Of a DNA stretch of 64,000 nucleotides, positions 34,342-43,898 are shown in pieces; within the stretch, counting starts at the first letter, position 1, and each line of letters begins with the position of its first letter. A program made the position numbers and the translations under genes. The notes beneath the pieces were generated by a model. The model saw nothing but the letters and a program-made list of their open reading frames with translations, did not search any database and was not told where the DNA came from. Origin of the DNA: Citrobacter sp. 18056 (lineage in GTDB: Bacteria > Pseudomonadota > Gammaproteobacteria > Enterobacterales > Enterobacteriaceae); the NCBI GenBank assembly GCA_902706235.1, contig CACSJR010000022.1, positions 1 to 64,000 on the forward strand, written 5' to 3'.

Positions 34342-35643
34342 ATGAGCGATCAACAAAATACCGGTGCGCGCAACATTGGGTTGATGCTGACCCTGATTGC
34401 AGCAGGCGTTGTGGCAGCGGCAGGTGGTGGGTATGCGCTATGGACCTGGATGGCGGCACCTCCGCCGACACCTTCCCGCGTCGATCTTGGCCGGGTCGCC
34501 GGCACAACCCAGAATTCCGCCGTTGAACAGCAGGCCTATCGTGAGCTGCTGCGCGAAAACAATGCACGCGGTGCGCAGGATGCTGTAGCCGCGAACAAAA
34601 GTTTTATTGCCAGTATCCCGTTGCAGCAGGATATCATTAAGACCACTCCGGCTGCACCTGCACCGGTTGTGAACCGGAAACCGCAGGAAACTAGTGCTCC
34701 GCCGTCAGGTGGCCGTACGCAGGAACAGGAAAAAGCCATCGCTGAGGCAAGGCAGAAAGCGCTGGCATCACTGCTGGCGCGTATGCAGCCGCATCCTGAG
34801 GTCAGCGAATTACCTGCAGCACAGATCCTGGGCGGAAAGGAGAGTGTCTGGGGAAACTGGCGCGACTCGTTGTCGGGAGGCAGTCTGCAGCTTGCAAGTA
34901 GCCGCGGTCAGCAGGATGCGATGAACACGCCTGCGCCTCAGGAGGTGGTCGCTCCCTACTGGCGAGGTCCGGGCGAAATTTATACCGGTGTAAATTCAGA
35001 TAACGGCACGACACCTGTGCTGGGACGGTTTACCACCGGGCCATATGCAGGGGCGGTGCTTAAGGCCCCTGACGGCGCAAAACTCTCCGGTGATGGCGTC
35101 ATTATTCATTTCACCTCGATGTCGTTTAGCGGGCAGAACTACAAGGTGGATGCTTACGCACTGCAGGATGACACCCTCGTGGCCAATATCGCGACCGATG
35201 TGGATCATCACTACATTCGCCGTATTGTGTTGCCTTCTATCCTGAAAGGCCTTGGCGGGGCGGGTGAGCTCTATGCTCAGGCCAATACGCAGATCCTTAG
35301 CAACGGCTTTAATACCGTGACCGCACGACCTTCGATGCCTGATGGCACTGCGGTTGCCGGCGTCATTGCAGGCGATGCGGCAGGGCAGGCATCACAGGTA
35401 TTAACGAATGATGCTGCCCGTTTGCCAGACCGCACCGTGTATGTGAAGAACGGTCAGGTGGTCGCCATTCAGTTCATGCGCGGCGTGTACAGCACAGACA
35501 CGGAATCACCGCAGTCAACAGTTTCAACCAACACCGTAGCCCCGACAGCCCGTAATAACCCGAGTCCGACCGCTGCTGAACTGCGTGCGGATACGGATGC
35601 GCGTATCCGGGCGGCAGAACACAAAGGAGATACCCGTGAGTGA
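34342..35643 (+). CDS. traO: TraO, IcmE/DotG-like channel protein
   Basis: The 433-residue protein has an N-terminal membrane span near 13-35 (IGLMLTLIAAGVVAAAGGGY), a Pro/Ala-rich periplasmic stretch, and a VirB10/TrbI-like C-terminal domain (GAVLKAPDGAKLSGDGVIIH and RTVYVKNGQVVAIQFMRGVY). DotG spans from inner to outer membrane and lines the channel. The pentapeptide-type repeats of Legionella DotG are absent, as in plasmid TraO. It overlaps traP by 8 bp. Confidence 0.92.
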   Translation: MSDQQNTGARNIGLMLTLIAAGVVAAAGGGYALWTWMAAPPPTPSRVDLGRVAGTTQNSAVEQQAYRELLRENNARGAQDAVAANKSFIASIPLQQDIIKTTPAAPAPVVNRKPQETSAPPSGGRTQEQEKAIAEARQKALASLLARMQPHPEVSELPAAQILGGKESVWGNWRDSLSGGSLQLASSRGQQDAMNTPAPQEVVAPYWRGPGEIYTGVNSDNGTTPVLGRFTTGPYAGAVLKAPDGAKLSGDGVIIHFTSMSFSGQNYKVDAYALQDDTLVANIATDVDHHYIRRIVLPSILKGLGGAGELYAQANTQILSNGFNTVTARPSMPDGTAVAGVIAGDAAGQASQVLTNDAARLPDRTVYVKNGQVVAIQFMRGVYSTDTESPQSTVSTNTVAPTARNNPSPTAAELRADTDARIRAAEHKGDTRE

Positions 35644-36361
35644 GTTTGAAACGGCATCAACAGAAAGTGCGACCGTGGCTCCGCCACCCCCGGCACCCGT
35701 CAGGAAGAAACAGAGTATTCTGACCCGTCCGTTGTTTCTCGGCCAGTCATTACCCTGGCTGGTTGGTGGTGGTGCAGTCATTATCTTTGCGGCCTGGTTC
35801 CTGTTCTGGCCTTCACCTTCTCCGGACGACGCCAGCCAGCTGGCATTCGGGCAGTCATCGGGATTACAGCCGGTCACCGCATCTGGCCCCGCGCCGCTGC
35901 AAACAGGAGGACTCAGCGTACCGGAGGGAATGCAGGGCAGCGGTAACGTTCCGGAAGATGTGGTGAAACTCATTAAAGAAGGGCATGAATTTGAAGCGGC
36001 GAACCGGGAGGCTATCACCCGACTGTCCGATACGGTGCGTGCGCAGAGTTCGGCACTTGCCACGCTGCAGAGCCGCATGGATGGTCTGGCGTCTGAAAAT
36101 AGCAGGCTGGCCAACCGGATAACCGTCCTGGAAGCCCGTCAGACCTCACTGCCTGCAGTTCACTCATCCGGTACCAAAAATGCCCGCCGCTCAGCATTGT
36201 CCGGAATGCGGCTTGACGGTGTTCAGGACGGTATGGCGTGGGTGAACTGGCAGAACCGCACCTGGGCCGTTCAGGCGGGTGAGAAACTTGGTGCAGTTAC
36301 TGTTCTCGACGTGAACGTTGAGGATCGTAGCGTCATGACAAGCGCTGGTGTACTGCGCTAA
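35636..36361 (+). CDS. traP: TraP, IcmG/DotF-position inner-membrane protein
   Basis: I choose GTG 35636, inside the end of traO (GTGAGTGA overlap), giving 241 residues. There is one membrane span at about 42-61 (PWLVGGGAVIIFAAWFLFWP), a coiled coil near 115-175 (TVRAQSSALATLQSRMDGLA), and a small C-terminal domain (AWVNWQNRTWAVQAGEKLGA). The profile matches R64 TraP, which stabilises the DotG-like TraO. An earlier start in the same frame exists, but the overlap and coupling favour this one. Confidence 0.85.
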   Translation: MSEFETASTESATVAPPPPAPVRKKQSILTRPLFLGQSLPWLVGGGAVIIFAAWFLFWPSPSPDDASQLAFGQSSGLQPVTASGPAPLQTGGLSVPEGMQGSGNVPEDVVKLIKEGHEFEAANREAITRLSDTVRAQSSALATLQSRMDGLASENSRLANRITVLEARQTSLPAVHSSGTKNARRSALSGMRLDGVQDGMAWVNWQNRTWAVQAGEKLGAVTVLDVNVEDRSVMTSAGVLR

Positions 36362-36370
36362 GGAGACGTC

Positions 36371-36910
36371 ATGGGAGGTTCACTTGATGGCATCACCATG
36401 CTGTCAAACCTTGCCTCGGGGCTACTCAGTGCTGGCATTAATCTCGCTCTGACACTGGGTGTTCTGTTTGCTGTCCTGGGTGCCAGTGGCTATCTGGCCC
36501 GTCAGTCATGGCTGGCGAGAAAAATCCCGGGGCAGACTGCCAGCGCAGGCAGTACCGTCGCCTGGATCCTGCTTTGTGGTTGTCTGGCTGGGCTTGACCA
36601 GCTCATCGGTGCAGCTGCGCGCCAGGTGGGGTGGCAGGTATCGTTTGATGCCATCAGCTATGTCGATACCGGAACGTTCGGCCAGGGAGCTGTTGCGGCC
36701 AATGCCCTGCTGACGCTGCTGCGCATGATTGGCGTGTGGTTCGTTCTCGCGGGCGTGAGGCTATGGATGCGGTCGCGCAAAGACGGTCACACCGGCCTGA
36801 CGGCGGGGAATGACATGAATTCCGGTACCACAAAATTTGCTATCGGTATTGCCATGATTTGTAACCCGTACCTGCTCGACGCGCTTCGAAAAACACTCGG
36901 CCTGCTTTAA
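36371..36910 (+). CDS. traQ: TraQ, polytopic inner-membrane protein
   Basis: The 179-residue protein has about four hydrophobic spans (INLALTLGVLFAVLGASGYL, VAWILLCGCLAGLDQLIGAA, LLRMIGVWFVLAGVRLWM and the IGIAMICNPYLLDAL end). Size, topology and place between traP and traR correspond to R64 TraQ and to DotE-like proteins. Its function in the channel is unclear. AAGGAGACGTC precedes the ATG. Confidence 0.85.
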   Translation: MGGSLDGITMLSNLASGLLSAGINLALTLGVLFAVLGASGYLARQSWLARKIPGQTASAGSTVAWILLCGCLAGLDQLIGAAARQVGWQVSFDAISYVDTGTFGQGAVAANALLTLLRMIGVWFVLAGVRLWMRSRKDGHTGLTAGNDMNSGTTKFAIGIAMICNPYLLDALRKTLGLL

Positions 36911-36996
36911 GTGCCGAGCATCAGTCTTACGTCCTTCCTGGACGAATGATTACCGGCCATTCGGCCACATAAACCCAAAACCGAAAGGAATACATC

Positions 36997-37383
36997 ATGA
37001 TATCTCGTCTTTATCGTGCGGCTCTTGCACGCGCATTGATCCTGTCTGAAACCCTGCGTCGCCAGACGCTGCGCGGCCTGATGGCCTGGCTGGCGTTCAT
37101 CTCTCCGATGGCAATGGCTGATGGTGACCTTGCCGATATGGCGAATGCCGTGTCGGTCGGCGCGACATCCGGTACCAAAAGTGCCCTTAACATTGCCACT
37201 TTTATCGGCGTGGTAGGGGTTATCGGCAGCATCGTTGCGCTTAAATCAATGAAGAACAACCCACAGGTCAAGCCGTGGATGGTGGGGCTCGGTTTCGTCG
37301 GCAGCCTGCTGCTGATTGCGGTTCCGGAGATGATCAAGCGTGGTCAGACTCAGATGAACATGACGCCAGTCAGCGTTGGCTAA
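36997..37383 (+). CDS. traR: TraR, small membrane protein (DotE/IcmC-like group)
   Basis: The 128-residue protein begins with a hydrophobic, possibly cleaved segment ending FISPMAMA-DGD, followed by two spans (ATFIGVVGVIGSIVALKSMK and WMVGLGFVGSLLLIAVPEM). It corresponds in size and order to R64 TraR. GAAAGGA precedes ATG 36997. A strong hairpin with T-run follows the stop (37393-37415), so part of the transcripts may end here. Confidence 0.83.
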   Translation: MISRLYRAALARALILSETLRRQTLRGLMAWLAFISPMAMADGDLADMANAVSVGATSGTKSALNIATFIGVVGVIGSIVALKSMKNNPQVKPWMVGLGFVGSLLLIAVPEMIKRGQTQMNMTPVSVG

Positions 37384-37392
37384 AATCACTCA

Positions 37393-37415
37393 CCGCCCCG
37401 AAATGGGGCGGTTTT
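37393..37415 (+). terminator. Hairpin terminator after traR
   Basis: CCGCCCC-GAAAT-GGGGCGG forms a perfect 7-bp stem followed by TTTT. It lies inside the long tra block, so it may attenuate rather than stop transcription of the downstream genes. Confidence 0.7.
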
Positions 37416-37430
37416 CCGTCTGAGGAAGCC

Positions 37431-37601
37431 ATGAAACAAACGTTAATGCAGCACCTGAATAACCTGCTGTCCCATCGATGGTTACTGCTTGCCTGCCTGA
37501 TCGGTCTCGGATTTACCGCCGGTAAAATCGTCGGCTCCACGGACAATACTGGCTATTGCCCTGTAGCCGGGCACACCTGCAAGCCCGCGACGTTCTGCTG
37601 A
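37431..37601 (+). CDS. Small membrane protein, 56 residues
   Basis: ATG 37431 is preceded by TGAGGAAGCC. The product MKQTLMQHLNNLLSHRWLLL then continues with LACLIGLGFTAGKIVGSTDN and a short tail with three cysteines (GYCPVAGHTCKPATFC). One membrane span is evident. It stands where R64 has the small traS gene, but I cannot confirm homology. The tail cysteines suggest a periplasmic side with a disulphide. Expression is likely with traT. Confidence 0.55.
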   Translation: MKQTLMQHLNNLLSHRWLLLACLIGLGFTAGKIVGSTDNTGYCPVAGHTCKPATFC

Positions 37602-37659
37602 TCCTGGCTGTCGCAATTTTACCTTCTGCTTTTCGCTTTCTTCCTTACAGGACATCACG

Positions 37660-38283
37660 ATGACGACTTACCTCGATCCCGCACAGGTCGCGGGAGCGCT
37701 GCTCACCCTTGTGCCAGATATCAGCGGAGAAGACACGCCACAACGACCTGTACCTGTTGATGCTGGCCCTTTCTGTCGTGGTTGCGGTACCCGCGCTCAG
37801 CGTCTGTGGGCAGGACCAGGCAGCCTGCCGCTCTGTACGCTCTGCTGGCTGACCCTGAATCTGGACAGTCAGACGGCTGCTCACGGGCATCTGGCCTGGC
37901 TGCCTGATGCATCCGCGGCTGACATTATCAACCTGCAGCGTCGTGCGCTGCTGGGTCTGCACAGCAAAGTTAAAGCCGTGCGTAAAGAAAGCCGGAAAGT
38001 GTGGAACTGGCTTGCCCGACATGCCCGCGAGGTTGAGGGGATGTGGGGAACCTCCCGGGCCGCAGAGTTTGCGGTGGCTATGCACCGCCTTTCTCCGGCG
38101 AAACGTGACCTGATGCAGCAGCGGCTCGGAGGCTGTGTGCTCATCCTTCCGCCTGACGCCTTCAGTGACCTGACCCTTCTGCTCCCGATTGGGCGTACTG
38201 CAGAAAATGCGGTCCACACCCCGTCGTGGGGCTCTTACTCCCGGAGTGACCTTTATGCCAAACCGCCTCGTCCGCTGGACTGA
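37660..38283 (+). CDS. traT: TraT, IcmJ/DotN-like zinc protein
   Basis: The 207-residue cytoplasmic protein has two CxxC pairs (C39-C42 in FCRGCG, C59-C62 in LCTLCW), matching the metal site of IcmJ/DotN, which in Legionella belongs to the type IV coupling complex with DotL and DotM. Later conserved parts are LHSKVKAVRKESRKVWNWLA and EFAVAMHRLSPAKRDLM. It is the I-type TraT, not the F-plasmid surface exclusion protein. Its 3' end overlaps the traU start by 29 bp. Confidence 0.85.
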   Translation: MTTYLDPAQVAGALLTLVPDISGEDTPQRPVPVDAGPFCRGCGTRAQRLWAGPGSLPLCTLCWLTLNLDSQTAAHGHLAWLPDASAADIINLQRRALLGLHSKVKAVRKESRKVWNWLARHAREVEGMWGTSRAAEFAVAMHRLSPAKRDLMQQRLGGCVLILPPDAFSDLTLLLPIGRTAENAVHTPSWGSYSRSDLYAKPPRPLD

Positions 38284-41200
38284 AGAGATTATTACCGCGG
38301 TGACACGCTATTTTGTCTCACGTGACCTGCCGGATTACTGCGATCTGCAGACTGTCGTGCGCCTGACTGACGATGACCGGGTGCGCCACCCCGAACTGAG
38401 TGCGCCTTACATCGGTGTTACGCAAAACGGTGATTATCTTACTGTGTATGAAATTGCGGGCAGCTACCGTGAGTCGGATGACGAACTGCCTGCCTCGCAT
38501 GTCGATTCATGGCAGGGGCGTCTGACCCGTATGACCGAAGCGCTGAACGCACACTATCGCTACACCGGGCACAAAATCAGTACCGTGCACGAATGTGATC
38601 CGGCAGGTGGCGAAGCAGAAGTTCGCCGTCTGCTCGCGCCTCAGTATCGCTCGCTAAAGCGTACCGGGCTTGCGCTGAAATACCTCCTTGATGAACAGGT
38701 TGAAAAGCTGGCTCCCTGGGTGAACAGCGAACGGACATGGCTTGTGTGTTACACCGGCCGTGGCGCGCTCGCCGGGCACGAACTTCGCGATGAAAACGAG
38801 CGACTCAGTGAACTGGTGAAAGCAAGCCCGACGGCAGCCTTTGGCCAGAATCCCCTGCTTGCAGAACTGACGGGCCTTAAAATTCGTCATGATGCGTTTC
38901 TGACACAGGTGGAGCGGGCGTTGGGTGACAATGGAAAGGGCGTGCTGCTCAGGCGTATTGATATCCATGAGGCCGGGCGGGTGCTGCGCAGGCAGACGGA
39001 TCCGAAAGGCACCGGTGAGCACTGGCAACCGCTGCTGCCGGATGACAGGATTGTGCCGCACGGCGTACGTCAGGGAGAGGATGCAACGGCGCTGCTGGCT
39101 CCGTGGCTTAACTTCCAGGTGATGAGCGCGGAAGTCGATGAAATCCGCAACAACCTGCTGAAAATCAATGGTGTCTGGCACGGTACGCTTGCTGTCAATC
39201 TCGGTCCACAGAACCCGCAAAGCTTCTCGCGCCTGCGGGAACTTATCCCCCGCAGTGTGCCTTTTCGTATTCGCCAGGATTTGATGCCCGGCGGTATGCG
39301 TCGGCTCGGTGGCAAGATGACGGTGCTCAGTGTGACCGAGTGGGCTCCCGGGCTAAGGCCGATTTTTCAGGCGGTATCCCGCCTGGCTATGCGTGAAAGG
39401 CATGAGCCTGTCTGCGTGATGACCATCACGGCCGCCACCTGGGGTGATTCGCCGGAATCGGTCACGCGTAACCTGACGTTGCTGAAACAGGCGCTGGATT
39501 CGTGGGGCGTGTGTGGTGTGACGCAGACCTTTGGCGATCCGGTTCGTGCCTGGGTCGCGACGCTGACGGGCTCAACAGCGGCAAGTGGCCCATGCCTGTT
39601 ATACCCACCGCTGTCGGAGGCACTGAACCTGATGCCGCTCACCCGACCGGCATCCGCATGGGATGAAGACGGTAACGCGTTGTATCCGACCCCTGATGGC
39701 AAAATTATGCCTGTGGGACTGGCCACCCCCAAACAGACCAAACTCACCACGATCGTTGCCGGTGAGTCAGGGGGCGGTAAATCGGTCCTGATTAACCGCA
39801 AAACCATCATCCTGGCGTCCAGCGCTCAGCAGAAACTGCCGTTCTTTTCAGGTACAGACAAAGGCTTCAGCTCCCAGGGGGCAATTGCGGTGCTCAGGGC
39901 CGCGTTGCCGCCGGACCGGCAGGATGAGGTGCTGAGCATCGTGCTACGCAACAGTCCTGAATACTGTCGCAATATGTTCGATATTTTGCTGGGGCGCAGC
40001 ACACCACTGAGCTATGAGTCTGAATTCATCGAAAACATGCTGACGGCGCTGTGCATCGATCCTGCCAGCGGTGAGCCGCCTAACGGCCGTGATACGCCGG
40101 TCATTCTGCGCCGCCTTGTGAATGAGGCCTTCCACACGGCCCAGGAAGATCCACGTCGCTACGAGCCTGGGCTGGTGCCTGAAGTTGACCAGGCTATTGA
40201 AGAGGCGGATATCTGGGACCGGCACCCTGAATTTCGCGAGCACTGCTCCTGGTATGAAATCCGTGATTTGTTACAGGATGCAGGAAAAACAGACGCCGCG
40301 CAGCGCGCCCAGTTCCAGGCGGTACCGGAGCTGGCGGACATGGCCCCTCTGCTTGGCAGCCCGGACTTTAAGAGCAATTACGGTAACATTTGTCGTGACG
40401 GCAGTAACGAACCGCTCATTGAATACCTTGCCCGCTGTCTGCGTGATGCCTGTGGGCAGTACCGTATGTTCGCCGGTCGCACACGTTTCATGATAAGCCC
40501 CAAAGCCCGCGTCATCACGGTCGACCTTCAGTACGTCGCCGGTGGTAAATCAAAGGCAGGCCATCTGCAGACCGGGATCATGTATCTGTTTGCCGGCCAT
40601 ATTTCGGGGGGCGACTTCGTGCTCCCACAGTACCAGACGGAGCTTTATGGCGGTTTACATACGCGCTGGCATGCTCTGCACGCCGCCCGCGTGGAACAAC
40701 TGGATCAGGAGGTGAAAACGAAGCAGTACGACGAGGTTCACAACGCCAAGGACGCGCCTTTCATCTTCCCTATGCTCGAAACCGCTGACCGTGAACAACG
40801 TAAATTCGGCGTCCGCACGGTGCTCTCTACCCAGTATTTCCGCGATCTCCCCGAAGTGCTCAGACAATCGGTCAACTCGGTGTACATGGTGGGTGTGGAT
40901 CCGGAAGACCGTGCACTGCTGCAGGCTCGCTTCCAGATCCCGGATACCACGCTGGACAGGTTCGCCCGTATGGGCAGCGGCCCGTCAGCAGACGGCAGCG
41001 GTGTGCCGTTCCTCGGTATTTTCCGTATCAAGGGCGGGAGCACCATTACTCACATTATGAAGAACGCGGTGGGACCACAGGAATTGTGGGGCCACAGCAC
41101 CACGCCGGAAGACATGTCCCTGCGGCGTGTGCTGGAAAAAGACGTGGGGCAGGAAACTGCCCGCAGGATCCTCGGTCGCTTCTTCCCGGGCGGCAGTGCG

Positions 41201-41308
41201 GCGAAAGTCATCGAGAACCGCAGGCGCATGGCTGACGACGTTAACGGTGAGAACGCCATTCGCGCGCTGGCCAGCGAGCTTATCAACAAACAGAGCTACG
41301 ACCTCTGA
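38255..41308 (+). CDS. traU: TraU, IcmB/DotO-like ATPase
   Basis: I start it at ATG 38255 (MPNRLVRWTEEIITAVTRYF), preceded by CCGGAG, giving 1017 residues. It is the VirB4-class ATPase of I-type systems. Walker A is GESGGGKSV near residue 503; the long C-terminal ATPase domain includes VITVDLQYVAGGKSKAGHLQ and FGVRTVLSTQYFRDLPEVLR. DotO forms the cytoplasmic energy ring with DotB (TraJ). Full length and without lesions. Confidence 0.94.
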   Translation: MPNRLVRWTEEIITAVTRYFVSRDLPDYCDLQTVVRLTDDDRVRHPELSAPYIGVTQNGDYLTVYEIAGSYRESDDELPASHVDSWQGRLTRMTEALNAHYRYTGHKISTVHECDPAGGEAEVRRLLAPQYRSLKRTGLALKYLLDEQVEKLAPWVNSERTWLVCYTGRGALAGHELRDENERLSELVKASPTAAFGQNPLLAELTGLKIRHDAFLTQVERALGDNGKGVLLRRIDIHEAGRVLRRQTDPKGTGEHWQPLLPDDRIVPHGVRQGEDATALLAPWLNFQVMSAEVDEIRNNLLKINGVWHGTLAVNLGPQNPQSFSRLRELIPRSVPFRIRQDLMPGGMRRLGGKMTVLSVTEWAPGLRPIFQAVSRLAMRERHEPVCVMTITAATWGDSPESVTRNLTLLKQALDSWGVCGVTQTFGDPVRAWVATLTGSTAASGPCLLYPPLSEALNLMPLTRPASAWDEDGNALYPTPDGKIMPVGLATPKQTKLTTIVAGESGGGKSVLINRKTIILASSAQQKLPFFSGTDKGFSSQGAIAVLRAALPPDRQDEVLSIVLRNSPEYCRNMFDILLGRSTPLSYESEFIENMLTALCIDPASGEPPNGRDTPVILRRLVNEAFHTAQEDPRRYEPGLVPEVDQAIEEADIWDRHPEFREHCSWYEIRDLLQDAGKTDAAQRAQFQAVPELADMAPLLGSPDFKSNYGNICRDGSNEPLIEYLARCLRDACGQYRMFAGRTRFMISPKARVITVDLQYVAGGKSKAGHLQTGIMYLFAGHISGGDFVLPQYQTELYGGLHTRWHALHAARVEQLDQEVKTKQYDEVHNAKDAPFIFPMLETADREQRKFGVRTVLSTQYFRDLPEVLRQSVNSVYMVGVDPEDRALLQARFQIPDTTLDRFARMGSGPSADGSGVPFLGIFRIKGGSTITHIMKNAVGPQELWGHSTTPEDMSLRRVLEKDVGQETARRILGRFFPGGSAAKVIENRRRMADDVNGENAIRALASELINKQSYDL

Positions 41309-41326
41309 ACCCTCAGGAGTAATGAT

Positions 41327-42550
41327 GTGAAAACGACACAACGGTTGTGCTTTCCGGGGCGCAGGTTGCTTGCTGCCGGCGTACTGACAGCAATAGCGCC
41401 ACAGGCGATGGCTTATCCGGTTGAAGTGATGACCAGCATTCCGGTCCAGACGGTGATTCAGCCCGCACTCGTAACGATACAGACGACGCTTGGCGAAATT
41501 CTCAGTGCGGAAACGGAAACGGGTACTGCGGTGGTGCAGTCCGGTGAAAAGACCACGAGTGCTATCACTGAGGCAGCCCGTACGCAACGTGAGGCTGACA
41601 ACTTTAATCGCCAGGTCGACCGGCTGGAGAAAGCCCGTGCTTCGTATTCGGTGCCGGACAGTATCTGCAGCGAGTCCGCCTCCGGTACCGCCGCACAGGT
41701 GAGCCAGGCGACGCGGGCAACGGCGTCGAAGCTCGCTGGCGGGAAGGGGGTGTCCAGTACTGCGGTACGTGAAACACTGGCCAGTCTGCCCGTTGCACCA
41801 CGCCAGGGAGGCTATCGCAGCGCTGTCATTCACGCCGCTTATTGTACTGCAGAGGAGGCAAAGCTTTACGGTGGCACCGGGCTATGTCCGGGGATATCTG
41901 CCCTGCCTGGAGGCGACATCGAAGTCCGCTCCCTTTATGACGGGGCAGGCGAGCAAGGGAAAGAGTCAGATCTCACATTCAGCCAGTCACAGACGGATGC
42001 GGCGATGGCCTATGTCAACAACTCTGCCAAACTGGATGCGGGTCGTACACCGGGCAAAGGTGAGATCCAGACGGCCACCGGGCAGGAATATCAGGGGCTG
42101 CTCACGCAGTATAAAGCAATACAGAGTGCGGCGATGCAGCCTCAGCTGGAGATGGTGGCGGCAAGTCAGCCACAGGATGCGACGCGCGATGCACTGACGG
42201 AAGCGCGTCAGTCACCTTCGGCAGAGAGTTACTTTCAGCAGACAGCATCGGACCAGGCAAAGCAGACCGGCACTATGAGCGAACGCGAGTTCGAGGCGTT
42301 TGAAGTTGGACGCCGCTATGCCAATACAGCATGGGGCACCGATTTGCAGGCAATGGACGGTGACAACCTGACGCGTGAGATCGCCCGCCAGTTGGCGGCC
42401 TCTAACTGGCTGGCGTTAGGCATTAAAAATGAGCTGCGTCAGGCAAATATCATCAGTGGCCAGCAACTGGCCCTGGCGGCGAAAGCAGAGTATGCACCTC
42501 AGCTACAGGCCCTCTCTTCTCAGATGAATGCTGGTGTCAGTGCACAGTGA
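41327..42550 (+). CDS. traW: TraW, exported conjugation protein
   Basis: The start is GTG 41327 (GTGAAAACG; AGGAG twelve bases earlier), giving 407 residues with a signal peptide (LLAAGVLTAIAPQAMA-YPVE). The mature protein starts PVEVMTSIPVQTVIQPALVT and contains long helices (ITEAARTQREADNFNRQVDR), then a region with IRPGLCPGI-type cysteines (LYGGTGLCPGISALPGGDIE). R64 TraW is an exported protein of similar size at the same position. Its function is not defined. Confidence 0.8.
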   Translation: MKTTQRLCFPGRRLLAAGVLTAIAPQAMAYPVEVMTSIPVQTVIQPALVTIQTTLGEILSAETETGTAVVQSGEKTTSAITEAARTQREADNFNRQVDRLEKARASYSVPDSICSESASGTAAQVSQATRATASKLAGGKGVSSTAVRETLASLPVAPRQGGYRSAVIHAAYCTAEEAKLYGGTGLCPGISALPGGDIEVRSLYDGAGEQGKESDLTFSQSQTDAAMAYVNNSAKLDAGRTPGKGEIQTATGQEYQGLLTQYKAIQSAAMQPQLEMVAASQPQDATRDALTEARQSPSAESYFQQTASDQAKQTGTMSEREFEAFEVGRRYANTAWGTDLQAMDGDNLTREIARQLAASNWLALGIKNELRQANIISGQQLALAAKAEYAPQLQALSSQMNAGVSAQ

Positions 42551-42567
42551 TCCCAATGGAGATTATC

Positions 42568-43329
42568 ATGAAGACGAGCAGTACCTTTGCGTCGGACGCT
42601 GACGCACTTACCCCCTTCCTGGATTCAGGCACTGGCCCGATTATCGTACTCGATCCTTGTGGTGTGCTTTGGAGCGAATTTCACAGCACGCAGCGCTGGT
42701 CTCGTCTCTGGCAGGCGTGGCGACTGGCACCCGGACAAACCCAGGAAGGGGATGCGTGGGACGTCCTGGGACCGCTCAGTCATGTCAGCGCTACAGAGGG
42801 AACGGCAGCGCTTGCCGCAGCGATGTTTCCACCAGAGGTACACACAAGCCTGACCCGGCAACTGATGGCGTGCGTGCTGACCTTTGCGGTTGATTCCGGG
42901 CATTTTAATGGTCGAGCTTCTGGTTTCGCTGCGCTTGCCGGGCAGCTGTGGGCAGACGAATTGTGGACGGCGCTGGCGCGCTGGAGCAAAAAGTATCCGT
43001 GCCATCCGGCACTTCAGTCAGCGCGGGCATTGCTTACGCATGAGGGGGCAAGTGAATCGGCCCAGGCGATACGAAATGGAATGGCCATCTACCATCATCC
43101 GCACGTCGCAGAAAGCTTCGCGGGCGAATGCGGCCTGAATCTCAGTACGTTCAGGATCCGTCCCGGGCAGATCATCTTTTTGACCCCGGATATTCGCTGC
43201 ATGGAAAACCCGGCGCTGACAGGCGTCTACGGCTTTTTATTTACGGCGCTGCACGCGCTTGGGGCCCTGCACCATCTGAATTTTTCGGTCATTGAACCTG
43301 CACTGGCTGTTGAGGATGAAACTTTATGA
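42568..43329 (+). CDS. Degenerate VirD4/coupling-protein-like domain protein
   Basis: ATG 42568 has GGAG seven bases upstream; the frame is open to GTG 42547. The 253-residue product resembles the middle of VirD4/TraG coupling proteins: GPIIVLDPCGVLWSEF parallels the VVLDPKGELF stretch, and RPGQIIFLTPDIRCMENPAL parallels the RPTTIYLVVPxDxxxxLAPL stretch. There is no Walker A loop and no membrane anchor, so ATPase activity is unlikely. It lies between traW and traX and overlaps traX by 4 bp. It may be a structural partner of TrbC. The resemblance is by eye. Confidence 0.55.
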   Translation: MKTSSTFASDADALTPFLDSGTGPIIVLDPCGVLWSEFHSTQRWSRLWQAWRLAPGQTQEGDAWDVLGPLSHVSATEGTAALAAAMFPPEVHTSLTRQLMACVLTFAVDSGHFNGRASGFAALAGQLWADELWTALARWSKKYPCHPALQSARALLTHEGASESAQAIRNGMAIYHHPHVAESFAGECGLNLSTFRIRPGQIIFLTPDIRCMENPALTGVYGFLFTALHALGALHHLNFSVIEPALAVEDETL

Positions 43330-43898
43330 GTCGTACAGATGAACAGCCTTTGGTGACGGGGGCAAAAAGCAGGAAGGTCACGGTAAAGCGCGCTGGCTGG
43401 CTGGCGTTGAATATCGTCGTCCCGGCTTCGGAAGTTGCCGGTATGGCACGCTATACCGGCCGAAATTTATCCCGGCTTTGGCAGCGGCTTCGGGAGATGA
43501 CATCGGGACGCGGGGCAGGGAGTTACCGTCCTGAGAGCTGGTCGCAGGCTGTGTCAGACACAGGTCTGCCACCTGAGCGGCTGGCGCGCAATTTTTGTAT
43601 CAGTCGCTGGTTCTGGTGGAGCCTGATGTGGGTAACCGGCCTGCCCGTCGTGGGATTTTTGATGATGCTGATTGCGGCAGGCAGTAGCGTGAGCGGCACC
43701 GGCTGGCTGCGGGTGGGATGTGTTTTGCTGGTTATGCTTCTCCTCGCCGCGACCGGGTTTGTTCAGGCGCTGGCGGTAAGTTACCGGTTATGGCAATTGA
43801 TAGAAAAACGCGTATCTGAAGCTGAAGCAGGCAGTTTTAAGGCGTTTTTGCAGGAGACTCACTGGTGTCGCCAGGTGCTGAGTGGGGGGCTTTTCTGA
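43326..43898 (+). CDS. traX: TraX, I-type membrane protein
   Basis: The 190-residue protein has a cytoplasmic N-terminal half (SLxxRIxxLWQRLRE-like region ARYTGRNLSRLWQRLREM), two adjacent membrane spans near 100-148 (WSLMWVTGLPVVGFLMMLIA and VGCVLLVMLLLAATGFVQAL) and a cytoplasmic tail. Size and topology match R64 TraX, which precedes traY. Here 1.67 kb of accessory genes separate the two. The ATGA overlap links it to the preceding gene. Confidence 0.78.
   Translation: MSRTDEQPLVTGAKSRKVTVKRAGWLALNIVVPASEVAGMARYTGRNLSRLWQRLREMTSGRGAGSYRPESWSQAVSDTGLPPERLARNFCISRWFWWSLMWVTGLPVVGFLMMLIAAGSSVSGTGWLRVGCVLLVMLLLAATGFVQALAVSYRLWQLIEKRVSEAEAGSFKAFLQETHWCRQVLSGGLF

Noticed and set aside
40985..41833. 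282-codon minus-strand ORF
   Set aside because: Antisense to the traU end and traW start; no signal or domain.
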